This document shows, one piece after another, positions 25,433 to 32,703 of a stretch of 64,000 nucleotides of DNA. Numbering within the stretch: position 1 is the first letter of the stretch; each line of letters opens with the position of its first letter. The DNA is from Candidatus Methylomirabilota bacterium (lineage in GTDB: Bacteria > Methylomirabilota > Methylomirabilia > Rokubacteriales > CSP1-6), in contig DASTFB010000008.1 of the NCBI GenBank assembly GCA_035709005.1, positions 1 to 64,000 on the forward strand. Reading direction: 5' to 3'. Under the pieces are notes generated by a model. It was not told the origin of the DNA, searched no databases, and was given only the letters and a program-made list of their open reading frames with translations. A program made the translations under genes and the position numbers.

Positions 25433-25534
25433 CTAGGCGAGTGAGATCACTGCGCCGAGAAGCACCTCGGCCAGCATGAGAATCGTGATCAGTCCAAGGA
25501 TCAGCCATCGTCCCATTCCGGTCGCGTTGCCCAT
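25433..25534 (-). CDS. Possible 33-residue small membrane protein
   Basis: A short frame encodes a peptide whose residues 10-33 are almost entirely hydrophobic (WLILGLITILMLAEVLL then GAVISLA), a single transmembrane helix with one Glu, closed by TAG. It lies 22 nt upstream of the gene for another small membrane protein, same strand. The start ATG (25532-25534) has no obvious Shine-Dalgarno; ATG at 25516 is an alternative. The long hydrophobic run in an otherwise Arg/Ala/Pro-rich non-coding background is the main argument for reality. Confidence 0.4.
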   Translation of the reverse strand: MGNATGMGRWLILGLITILMLAEVLLGAVISLA

Positions 25535-25548
25535 GGCGATCGAGTCTT

Positions 25549-25583
25549 GCAGCACGCATGCCAGAGTCGAGGAGTCGTGCTGC
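25549..25583. promoter_or_regulatory. Inverted repeat upstream of nagZ
   Basis: GCAGCACG (25549-25556) and CGTGCTGC (25576-25583) are perfect 8-bp complementary arms 19 nt apart. They lie about 115 nt before the nagZ start and just behind the small-protein genes, so they could be an operator or an RNA stem. Confidence 0.35.
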
Positions 25584-25698
25584 GACGGGCAGTTGCGCGG
25601 CGTGTCCGGGTCGGGCCAGCCAGCTTCTGTGTCACCTCGTCGACGAATGTCGCCAGCAGTGCGCCGAACTTGGCCCCGGCGGAGGATAGAATCGCGTC

Positions 25699-27216
25699 GT
25701 GGCCGACATCGAAGCGCTGGCGGGCGAACAGCTCATGTTCGGGCTGCCGGGCCCCACGCTGTCCCCCGCCGACATCGCCCTCTTCCGGGAGACCAGAGCG
25801 GCCGGGCTCATCCTCTATCGCCGGAACTTCGAGAGCCCGGCCCAGGTGGTTCGCCTGATCCACGACCTGGAGGACGCGCTCGAGCGGAGGCTGCTCGTGG
25901 CGACCGACCACGAAGGCGGTCGCGTGATCATGCTCGGCCGAGACGTCACCGTCTTCCCGGATAACCTCGCCGTAGGCACCGCCGGGGACGAGGCCTTCGC
26001 CTATCGTCAAGGACTGTACGAAGCCAGGGAGTTGCGCCGATTCGGCGTCGACCTCAACCTCGGCCCCGTGCTCGACGTGCTGACGGAGCGGTACAGCCCG
26101 AACATCGGCATCCGCTCGTACGGTAAGGATCCCTCGTGTGTCGCCCGCTACGGCATCGCTCGCATTCGAGGCATGGCCGAGGGTGGGCTCGCGGCGTGCG
26201 CCAAGCACTTCCCCGGCAAGGGGCACTCTCCCCTGGACGCCCACCTGCGTTTGCCTCGCATCGACTCCACCTGGGACGAGATGCGCGCGATCCACCTGGT
26301 GCCGTTCGCGGAAGCGATCGCCGCCGGCGTGGCGTGCGTGATGACCTCTCACCCCGTGTACCGGAACCTCGATCCATCCGGCGTGCCGGCGACCTTCTCA
26401 CGACGCATCGTGACCGATTGCCTGCGTGGAGAGCTCGGATTCTCGGGCGTCGTGGTCTCCGATGATCTGGAGATGGGGGCCATCACCGAGACCTGTCCCA
26501 TCGCCGAGGCCACCGTGCGGGCGGCGGCGGCCGGGCACGATCTGCTCCTCGTGTGCCACACCGAGGGCGCTCAGCGCGCCGCCGCCCGGGCGCTTGTCGA
26601 TGCGTACCGCTCCGGGACCCTGTCCAAAGACGAGCTGGACGCGGCGGCGGAGCGAATCCGCCGGCTGTGCCGCCCCGACTCCCCGCGCTTTACGCCAGGG
26701 CCACCGCACGCCGAGCCGGATGGCCCGGCGCTAGCCGGCGCGATGGCCACCCGTGCCGTCACGCTCGTGGCTTCCGTACCAGGCGGCTTTGCCAGGCGGC
26801 TGAACGGGCAGGCCACCGTCGTATTTCCACGCCTGTCCGACCTGGCCGCCCGCATCACGATCGAGCCCGAGCTGATGGACGAAAAGAAGTACCTTTCACG
26901 GACCTTCGCCACGATCGGGATCGAGCCGGATGCCGTGCTGGTCGGCATCGAGCCCGCTCCGGCCGAGATCGAGGCGGCGGCGGGGGCGGCCGCGGTGGCC
27001 GACGGCACGATCCTCTTTCTCTACGACGCCCACCTGTACGCTTCGAATCGGGCGCTGCTCGATGCCCTGCAAGCGCGAGCCCGACACCTGGCTGTCGTCT
27101 TGCTGCGGGATCCCTACGATGCGGCGCTGCTCCAGGCGGGCGTGCTCGGAATCACGGCGTTCGGGTTCCGACGCTGTCAGCTGGACGCCGTGATCGCCCG
27201 GCTGGGGAGTCTCTGA
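25699..27216 (+). CDS. nagZ: Beta-N-acetylhexosaminidase (glycoside hydrolase family 3)
   Basis: A 505-residue GH3 enzyme that removes terminal GlcNAc from muropeptide or MurNAc-containing fragments. Motifs: ATDHEGGRVIML, FGVDLNLGPVLDV, CAKHFPGKGHSPLDAH (catalytic acid/base His of the NagZ type), and VVVSDDLEMGAI with the nucleophile Asp near residue 258. A C-terminal ~150-residue GH3-C domain is present, as in two-domain NagZ of Gram-positives. There is no signal peptide, so it should be cytosolic. GTG start at 25699 lies six bases after TAGAAT (25687-25692), pointing to a leaderless mRNA. Neighbours namZ and murQ complete the pathway. Confidence 0.93.
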   Translation: MADIEALAGEQLMFGLPGPTLSPADIALFRETRAAGLILYRRNFESPAQVVRLIHDLEDALERRLLVATDHEGGRVIMLGRDVTVFPDNLAVGTAGDEAFAYRQGLYEARELRRFGVDLNLGPVLDVLTERYSPNIGIRSYGKDPSCVARYGIARIRGMAEGGLAACAKHFPGKGHSPLDAHLRLPRIDSTWDEMRAIHLVPFAEAIAAGVACVMTSHPVYRNLDPSGVPATFSRRIVTDCLRGELGFSGVVVSDDLEMGAITETCPIAEATVRAAAAGHDLLLVCHTEGAQRAAARALVDAYRSGTLSKDELDAAAERIRRLCRPDSPRFTPGPPHAEPDGPALAGAMATRAVTLVASVPGGFARRLNGQATVVFPRLSDLAARITIEPELMDEKKYLSRTFATIGIEPDAVLVGIEPAPAEIEAAAGAAAVADGTILFLYDAHLYASNRALLDALQARARHLAVVLLRDPYDAALLQAGVLGITAFGFRRCQLDAVIARLGSL

Positions 27217-27219
27217 GCC

Positions 27220-27252
27220 GGCATGGGCCCCGGGCTTCGCCACGCCCATGCC
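27220..27252. terminator. Hairpin between convergent nagZ and symporter genes
   Basis: GGCATGGGC (27220-27228) and GCCCATGCC (27244-27252) are perfect 9-bp arms with a 15-nt loop, filling the 44-nt gap between the two stop codons. A bidirectional terminator is likely. Confidence 0.5.
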
Positions 27253-27260
27253 CGACGGAA

Positions 27261-28751
27261 TCACCCGCGGCGGTTCATCAGCTGGTAGGCGTGAGTCGCG
27301 GTTAGGGAGAGGAGGATGGTGCCGGCGGTGCCGATGATCACGAGCCAGGACCAGGCGAAGGCGACGACACCGGTTTCCGATAGCACGAGCAGCACGAGAT
27401 TCAGCGAGGCCATGACGAGCATCGCCGCGACGTTCGCCCAGTCGCGCACCGGACGGGTCGTGACCAGCCCCAGGAGGAACACGCCCAGCAAGGAGCCGAA
27501 CGTCACCCCGGCGATCTTGAAGGCCAGCCACAAAATCTGATCGAACGCCGAGAACGCGTGGGCGATGCCGCCGAGGACGAGCCCGAACACCACCACGGCT
27601 CCCCGGGAGACGAGCAGGTAGTGGCGCTCCGACCGTCGCGGGGCCAGCAGCGGGCGGTAGATGTCGGTCACGAAGGAGGCGGACAGCGAGCCGAGCGGCG
27701 AGTCGATCGAGGCCAGCACGATAGCGCTCAACATGAGGCCCCGCAACACAGCCGGCGTCTGCTGCACGAAGTGCGGCAGTATCTCGTCGGGCCGGGACAC
27801 CGGCAGCTCCGGGTGCTGGGCATAGAAGGTGTAGAGCGCGGCCCCCAGCCCGAGGTAGATGACGAGGGTGAGGAGCGTGCCCAGCGGCGTGAGGGATAGG
27901 GTGATCTGGCTTCGGCGGCGCGTCTCGACCGTCAGCAAGCGCTGCATGAGGTCGTGGTCGGTGCCGAAGGCGGCCATGGAGCCCACCAGGCCGTTGAGCA
28001 CGGCCACCCAGATGATGTTCGGGTCCGAGAACACCTGACGCCAGAAGTGGGAGTCGCCGGGAGGCGGCCCCCAGTTGACGATGTCCAGGCGCCCGGCCCC
28101 ACCGGCCAGGGCCACGATGGCAGGCATACCCCCCTCCACCTGAGCGATGGCCCAGCCCAGCGTGGCGGCGCCCGCCAGCAGGAACACCAGCGCCTGGAAG
28201 ACGTTCGTCCACACGATGGCCTTCACGCCGCCGGCGGCGATGTAGAGGATCGATACCGCGACGAAGATGGCGATCGTGGGCAGGAGTGGCCAGCCGAGCA
28301 GGATCGACACGGCCAGGGCGGCGGCCATCAGGCGTACCCCGGAGCCGAGCAGTCGGGTGACGAAAAAGAAGAGCGCGGCGGTCACCTGGCTGGCCTGCCC
28401 GAAGCGATCCCGCAGGAATTCATAGATGGTGACGACCTGGTGTCGATAGAAGGCGGGAATGAACAACCACGCCACCGCGAACTTGGCCAGCGAGGACCCC
28501 ACGAAGAACTGCAGATACTGCCAGTTCTCGCTGTAGGCCGTGGCCGGGACCGAGATGATCGTGACCGCGCTGATCTCGGTGGCCAGAAAGCTCAGGCAGG
28601 CCGCCCACCAGGGCACCCGGCGCCGGGCCAGGAAGAAGTCGACGGTGTCGCGCTGGCGGCTGAAGCCGGCGCCGATGAGGAGCAGCAGGGCCAGGCAGAA
28701 GGCGAGGACCGCGTAGTCAGACCAGGCCAGGCCGGGCACGACCGCGGGCAC
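27261..28751 (-). CDS. Sodium:solute symporter (SSS family), candidate amino-sugar importer
   Basis: A 496-residue inner-membrane protein with about 13 hydrophobic helices. SSS features: N-terminal YAVLAFCLALLLLIGAGFSR, FFLARRRVPWWAACLSFLATEISAVTIISVPA (first transport helices, spanning residues ~40-72), YEFLRDRFG, VWTNVFQALVFLLAG, and GSLSASFVTDIYRPLL near residue 325 with the Na+-site Ser residues. It would couple substrate import to sodium entry. GTG start at 28751. It is 26 nt downstream of the MlaC-like gene. Relatives of this family import sugars, sialic acid or N-acetylmuramic acid; the mur/nag neighbours favour an amino sugar, which is inference. Confidence 0.88.
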   Translation of the reverse strand: MPAVVPGLAWSDYAVLAFCLALLLLIGAGFSRQRDTVDFFLARRRVPWWAACLSFLATEISAVTIISVPATAYSENWQYLQFFVGSSLAKFAVAWLFIPAFYRHQVVTIYEFLRDRFGQASQVTAALFFFVTRLLGSGVRLMAAALAVSILLGWPLLPTIAIFVAVSILYIAAGGVKAIVWTNVFQALVFLLAGAATLGWAIAQVEGGMPAIVALAGGAGRLDIVNWGPPPGDSHFWRQVFSDPNIIWVAVLNGLVGSMAAFGTDHDLMQRLLTVETRRRSQITLSLTPLGTLLTLVIYLGLGAALYTFYAQHPELPVSRPDEILPHFVQQTPAVLRGLMLSAIVLASIDSPLGSLSASFVTDIYRPLLAPRRSERHYLLVSRGAVVVFGLVLGGIAHAFSAFDQILWLAFKIAGVTFGSLLGVFLLGLVTTRPVRDWANVAAMLVMASLNLVLLVLSETGVVAFAWSWLVIIGTAGTILLSLTATHAYQLMNRRG

Positions 28752-28777
28752 GCCCCATCATACTGCGGAGACGCCCG

Positions 28778-29431
28778 TCAGCTGCGATCGACGATGGTGC
28801 GGGCGGGGACCTGCTTCTTGCGCAACCGGTCCATCAGCTCATCCCAGGAGTCGAGCTTGATGATCCGGTTGAACTCGCTGCGGTACGTGGAGACGAAGCT
28901 CACGCCGTCGATGAGGACGTCGTAGACTTTCCAGCCGCCGTCGGTCAGGTGCAGCCGGTAGTCGAGCCCGACTTCCCTCCGCTGCGTCGTCTGGACCCGC
29001 GAGCGCACGGTGGCGTACTCGCCGTCGATGACCTCGCTCGTGTACAGGATCCGCTCGCCCGAATACGCCTCGATCTTTCCCACGTACGCGCGCTCCAGGA
29101 GCTCGGTGAACAGGGCGACGAACTCGGCTTGCTCCTCCGGGCTCCGTCCGGTCCAGTGACGGCCCAGCGCCCGGCGGGAAACCTCGTCGAAGTCGAAGAG
29201 CTCGCTGGCGATCCGTCGGATCTCCGTTCGCGCGCCATCGGTCTGAGGGCGGCCGGCCCGGGCGAGCCGGGGGCGCTGCTGCGCAGCATCGAGCGTCTGG
29301 ATCACCCGGGTCACGGCGGACTGCACCACGTCGCGTGGCGCGATGCCCTGCGCCCCTGCGCTAGCGATCAACAGCCATGCGGCCAATGCCCTGCCTATTT
29401 TCTTTCCCCTTGTCCGATGCCGGTCGAGCAC
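28778..29431 (-). CDS. MlaC/Ttg2D-family phospholipid-binding protein
   Basis: A 217-residue periplasmic protein of the MlaC family, which shuttles phospholipids between outer-membrane MlaA and the inner-membrane MlaFEDB complex. The GTG start at 29431 gives a textbook signal peptide: charged DRHRTRGKKIGR, hydrophobic ALAAWLLIASAG, cleavage at AQG. The mature domain shows FDFDEVSRRALGRHW, EFVALFTELLERAYVGKIEAYSG and GWKVYDVLIDGVSFVSTYRSEFNRII, the conserved MlaC C-terminal block (in pieces). No mlaF/E/D genes are adjacent. Being 26 nt before the symporter gene on the same strand, the two are probably cotranscribed. Confidence 0.87.
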   Translation of the reverse strand: MLDRHRTRGKKIGRALAAWLLIASAGAQGIAPRDVVQSAVTRVIQTLDAAQQRPRLARAGRPQTDGARTEIRRIASELFDFDEVSRRALGRHWTGRSPEEQAEFVALFTELLERAYVGKIEAYSGERILYTSEVIDGEYATVRSRVQTTQRREVGLDYRLHLTDGGWKVYDVLIDGVSFVSTYRSEFNRIIKLDSWDELMDRLRKKQVPARTIVDRS

Positions 29432-29442
29432 CCTAGTGGAGC

Positions 29443-29481
29443 ATCGGGCGTGCCACGCGAGCGCCGGTTTAAACGCCCGAT
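29443..29481. promoter_or_regulatory. Inverted repeat in the mlaC-kinase divergent gap
   Basis: ATCGGGCG (29443-29450) and CGCCCGAT (29474-29481) are perfect 8-bp arms separated by 23 nt that include an AT-rich GGTTTAAAC. Located 12-50 nt upstream of the mlaC start and 57-95 nt upstream of the kinase start, a plausible operator for both. Confidence 0.4.
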
Positions 29482-29537
29482 TTCCCGGTGATCGTCCGGC
29501 CCCCGGTGACCGAGAATACGGACAAGAAGGCACGCGC

Positions 29538-30437
29538 ATGATCAGGATTAGACAGGGCCAGTGTGGTGGCCCCGACCTCGTGGTCGGGGCCGATCTGGGC
29601 GCGACGTGGGTGCGCGTCCAGGCGCGGCGCCGGGGAAAGCCGCTGGCGCCATTCACTTCCCGGGCCGCGCCGGTGTCGGAAATCGGCAAACTGTTTCATG
29701 CGCTCTGGCGCCGACGCGGCTGGACGTCGGGCAGAGTCGGGGCGCTGGTCGTGGCATCGCGCGGCGTGTGGACGGCCGGCGAGCGTCGCGCGCTCGCTTA
29801 CCGGCTCGGCGGCCTGGCCCGCCGCGTGGTCGTCCTCTCTGATGCCCAGGCCGCCCATCTCGGCGCGCTCGGAGGCCGGCCCGGCGTGCTCGTCCTGAGC
29901 GGCACCGGATCGATCGTCATCGGACGAAGCCCCCGCGGCCGCTGGGCACGGGCCGGCGGCCTGGGACCGTTGCTGGGTGACGAGGGCTCCGGCTTCTGGC
30001 TGGGCCAGCAGTGGCTGCGCCTCACGACGAGGGGCGAGGATTTTCATCCCGCGCGACGTCTGGTGACCGGTCCGAATCCCGTGATGCGTATCGCGTCCCT
30101 GGCACCCGTCGTCATCCGGCGCGCCCGAGCGGGCGACGCCCGCGCCCGGGCCATCGTGCGAGCCGGGCAAGCCCATCTGGCCAGTCAAGCGGCCGACGTG
30201 GCGAAACGGCTGCGCCTGGATCGGCCCGTGACACTGAGCTGGGCGGGCAGCGTCCTGGACGATCGGTGGTTCCGCGCCGGCCTCAAGCGGGCGGTTCGGC
30301 GCGCCGGCTTGCCGGCGCGCTGGCAGCCGCCGCGCGAGGCGCCCGTGGCGGCTGCGGCCAGACTGGCCAGTCTGGCAGCGCCCGCGCGGCCTCGCCGGAC
30401 GGCGAGCCGAGGGGCTGGCCGGGCCCGACGAACGTGA
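29538..30437 (+). CDS. BadF/BadG/BcrA/BcrD ATPase-family sugar kinase (GlcNAc/MurNAc kinase-like)
   Basis: A 299-residue ASKHA-fold kinase. Phosphate-1 motif VVGADLGATWVRVQ at residues ~16-29; VLVLSGTGSIVIGRS (phosphate-2) and the family hallmark GPLLGDEGSGFWLGQQ near residue 145; adenosine-site LSWAGSVLDD near 235. Family members with this GDEGS motif phosphorylate N-acetylglucosamine or N-acetylmuramic acid in the cytoplasm. In this neighbourhood it would supply MurNAc 6-phosphate for MurQ. ATG at 29538; the stop overlaps the following GTG gene (GTGA). C-terminus is Arg/Ala-rich and may be disordered. Substrate is inferred from family and context. Confidence 0.82.
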   Translation: MIRIRQGQCGGPDLVVGADLGATWVRVQARRRGKPLAPFTSRAAPVSEIGKLFHALWRRRGWTSGRVGALVVASRGVWTAGERRALAYRLGGLARRVVVLSDAQAAHLGALGGRPGVLVLSGTGSIVIGRSPRGRWARAGGLGPLLGDEGSGFWLGQQWLRLTTRGEDFHPARRLVTGPNPVMRIASLAPVVIRRARAGDARARAIVRAGQAHLASQAADVAKRLRLDRPVTLSWAGSVLDDRWFRAGLKRAVRRAGLPARWQPPREAPVAAAARLASLAAPARPRRTASRGAGRARRT

Positions 30438-30796
30438 CGCGACGTCGGAAGGCCGGCGCCCGGTCGCGCCGGCTCGTCATCAACGTATGCCCCCTGGAAG
30501 CCGGGTCTGTCAGCTTGCCGGTGACGACAGGGCTCCGGGCGGTACGGATGGATGCCCGGGCGATCCGACGACACCTCGAGGAGCTGATCCGAGCGCGTGG
30601 CCTGGATGATCGCATCCGGGTCCGCGAGGCCTGCGCCGGCGGCTGCAGCGGGAGCGGACCGAACGTGAGCGTCACCATCTACCCGGCGCAGCGGCCAGGC
30701 GAGCCGCCGGACGGAATCGCGATCGGCTGGCGGACCTACGTCTACTCGCTCGCCAGCCTCCATTCCCTCGCCGCCATCATCGACGACAATCTTTAA
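30434..30796 (+). CDS. Small Cys-rich protein, thioredoxin-like [2Fe-2S] ferredoxin-type
   Basis: A 120-residue protein coupled to the kinase by a 4-nt GTGA overlap. After a basic N-terminus it has INVCPLEAG near residue 19 and REACAGGCSGSGPNVSVTIYP near residue 75 (CxxxC followed by GPNV), the cysteine pattern of thioredoxin-fold [2Fe-2S] ferredoxins, except that the first cluster position seems to have only one Cys where two are usual. So either a degenerate ferredoxin or a cluster with a non-Cys ligand. The C-terminal WRTYVYSLASLHSLAAIIDDNL matches a normal domain end. Redox partner unknown; the link to sugar kinase is only positional. Confidence 0.6.
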   Translation: MTRRRKAGARSRRLVINVCPLEAGSVSLPVTTGLRAVRMDARAIRRHLEELIRARGLDDRIRVREACAGGCSGSGPNVSVTIYPAQRPGEPPDGIAIGWRTYVYSLASLHSLAAIIDDNL

Positions 30797-30813
30797 TGCT
30801 GGAGAGGGCACGA

Positions 30814-30916
30814 GACGCGCCCCCTCCAGACCTCCCCATTCGCGTCAGGTGTCACTACGGTCGCTGTCTCACCTGCCTGTGCCCCCGGCGGGGACGCGCC
30901 CCCTCCAGACCTCCCC
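30814..30916. repeat. Pair of 24-bp direct repeats in an intergenic gap
   Basis: GACGCGCCCCCTCCAGACCT plus CCCC occurs at 30814-30837 and again, identically, at 30893-30916, in the 146-nt gap between two convergent genes. The segment between them contains a CACTACGG/CTGTCTCACCTG stretch with no gene signal. Possibly members of a dispersed genomic repeat family. Confidence 0.75.
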
Positions 30917-30942
30917 GCCCGCGTGACGATGGCCCGCTCCGA

Positions 30943-31923
30943 CTAAAGCCACCCTGCCCGCTTGAAACGGAAGTAGAGGAAGGAGCAGGCGCCCAGCATG
31001 AGGGCCAGCGCGACGGGATAGCCGAACCACCAGGTCACTTCTGGCATGAAGCGGAAGTTCATGCCGTAGATGCTGGCGATCAGCGTGGGGACGGCGATGA
31101 TGGCGGCCCAGCTCGTGAGCCGCTTGACCACGTCGGCCTGTGACACCGAGATCAGCGAGAGGTTGGCCTCCAGCGCGGCGCTGAGGAGCTCGCGCAGGGT
31201 GTCGAGCATCTCGTTGATGCGCACGACGTGATCGTAGACGTCGCGGAAGTACGGGCGGGCGGCTTCGGGAATCAGGGCCAGCTCGAAGCGCATCAGCCGG
31301 TTGGTGATGTCCACGAGGGGCGAGACGGCGTGCCTGAGCGCCAGCAGCTCGCGCTTGAGCCGGTAGATGCGGGTCGTCGTGGACCGGTCGAAGTGCTCGG
31401 TGAAGATCTCCTCCTCGAGACTCTCGAGCTGATCCTCCAGGGCCTCCACGACCGGAAAGTAGTGGTCCACGATGAAATCCATCAGCGCATAGAGGACGAA
31501 CCCCGGGCCCAGCTTCAGCAGCTCGGGGTTGGCCTCGCCGCGGACCCGGACGGCCTCGTAGGACAGGGACGAGCCGTGGCGAACGGAGACGACGTAGCGA
31601 GGGCCCACGAAGATGTGCGTCTCGCCGGTCTCCAGCCGCCTGTCCGGCCCCACGCGGACGGTGCGCAGCACCACGAAGAGGGAGCCGTCGTAGAGCTCGA
31701 GCTTGGGCCGCTGGTGCGCTTGCAGCGCGTCCTCGACGGCGAGGTCGTGCAGCCCGAATTCGTCCTGCATCTTGCGGAGCAGGGGCTCGTCGGGCTCGTG
31801 CAGATCGATCCAGATGAACTTCCCGTCGTCCTGCTTGAGGACCTCGCTGATATCGTCCAGCGCCACATCGGCGCTGCGGCGGCCGCCGGCATAGACGGCG
31901 CAGCTGACGGCCCCGCTCATCAC
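30943..31923 (-). CDS. corA: CorA-family magnesium/cobalt transporter
   Basis: A 326-residue inner-membrane channel protein. A large cytosolic N-terminal domain (FIWIDLHEPDEPLLRKMQDEFGLHDLAVEDALQAHQRPKLE) is followed by long coiled helices, and two C-terminal membrane helices with the CorA signature YGMNFRFMPEVTWWFGYP; the Gly-Met-Asn selectivity motif is intact and the family periplasmic loop is close to the usual form. Works as a pentamer for Mg2+ (or Co2+) uptake. It begins 10 nt after a 72-residue gene, in the same minus-strand group as ybaK. Confidence 0.93.
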   Translation of the reverse strand: MMSGAVSCAVYAGGRRSADVALDDISEVLKQDDGKFIWIDLHEPDEPLLRKMQDEFGLHDLAVEDALQAHQRPKLELYDGSLFVVLRTVRVGPDRRLETGETHIFVGPRYVVSVRHGSSLSYEAVRVRGEANPELLKLGPGFVLYALMDFIVDHYFPVVEALEDQLESLEEEIFTEHFDRSTTTRIYRLKRELLALRHAVSPLVDITNRLMRFELALIPEAARPYFRDVYDHVVRINEMLDTLRELLSAALEANLSLISVSQADVVKRLTSWAAIIAVPTLIASIYGMNFRFMPEVTWWFGYPVALALMLGACSFLYFRFKRAGWL

Positions 31924-31933
31924 CGGCCTCGGC

Positions 31934-32152
31934 TCACCGTGCGGCGGCGATGAGCGCGGGCAATTCCTCGAGCCACTCCTCGATGGGCCGGGTCCCCTCC
32001 ACCGTGATCTCCAGCTTGCCTGCGGGCAACCGGCGCACCCGCCCGGGGGACGCCGGTCCCAGGGGGATCACCAGCATCTCGCGATGGATGCCCAGGGCGT
32101 CGGTGACGGCGAAGATCGCGTCGATCTCCTTCATGGTGACGACCTGGAGCAT
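31934..32152 (-). CDS. Small hypothetical protein, 72 residues
   Basis: An unrecognised small protein sitting 5 nt after ybaK and 10 nt before corA on the same strand. Its sequence is alpha/beta (MLQVVTMKEIDAIFAV, EMLVIPLG, KLEITVEG, EEWLEELPALIAAAR) with good codon bias and no membrane segment. The ATG at 32150-32152 is chosen; M7 is possible. Tight spacing on both sides supports a real operon member. Confidence 0.65.
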   Translation of the reverse strand: MLQVVTMKEIDAIFAVTDALGIHREMLVIPLGPASPGRVRRLPAGKLEITVEGTRPIEEWLEELPALIAAAR

Positions 32153-32157
32153 GGCGG

Positions 32158-32637
32158 CTAGGTGACCTTCACCACGCGGCCGCCAGTCATCTTGGCCAGA
32201 TCCTGAGGCGTGAGCCGGAAGAGCGCGTTCGGCGTGCCGCCCGCCGCCCAGACCTCCGCGTGCGTCATCAGATCCTGGTCGATGAACGTCTCGAGCGGCT
32301 TGAGATGGCCGATCGGCGGCACGCCGCCGATGGCATACCCGGTGTGCTCGCGGACGAAGGCCGGCTTGGCCTTGTCCAGCGCTTCCTTCAGCAGCACGCC
32401 GATGCGCCATTCGTTGACCTGATTGGCCCCGCTGACGATGACGAGCACTGGCCGCTCCGACTGCCGCCCCTTGAAGACCAGCGACTTCGCGATCTGATCC
32501 ACCTGGCAGCCGACCAGCCGGGCGGCTTCGGCCGCCGTCCGCGTAGGCTGCAGAGACTCCACCACCTGATAGGGGAAGCCCAGGGCGGTGAGCGCGTCCT
32601 GGACCTTCTGCGCGCTGGGGCTCAGTGGCTCGGCCAC
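32158..32637 (-). CDS. YbaK/EbsC-family aminoacyl-tRNA deacylase
   Basis: A 159-residue editing protein that hydrolyses mischarged tRNAs (Cys-tRNA-Pro in YbaK). Family features: EAARLVGCQVDQIAKSLVFKG with the catalytic-site lysine, VLVIVSGANQVN, TGYAIGGVPPIGH and DQDLMTHAEVWAAGGTPNALFRL (in pieces). GTG start at 32637 follows a TAGGCT hexamer (32645-32650) by seven bases, so it may be leaderless. It heads the small ybaK-72 aa-corA operon, downstream of the heme genes. Confidence 0.92.
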   Translation of the reverse strand: MAEPLSPSAQKVQDALTALGFPYQVVESLQPTRTAAEAARLVGCQVDQIAKSLVFKGRQSERPVLVIVSGANQVNEWRIGVLLKEALDKAKPAFVREHTGYAIGGVPPIGHLKPLETFIDQDLMTHAEVWAAGGTPNALFRLTPQDLAKMTGGRVVKVT

Positions 32638-32703
32638 GGTGGCTAGCCTATGCGAGCCGCCGGCGAAAATCGAGCCCTGGCACGTCCGCGCCCGGCACCG
32701 GCG

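Noticed and set aside
30796-30942. Cys-rich mini-protein in the gap before corA
   Set aside because: The Cys run comes from the sequence between two 24-bp repeats; the frame has no ribosome site and runs into antisense corA.
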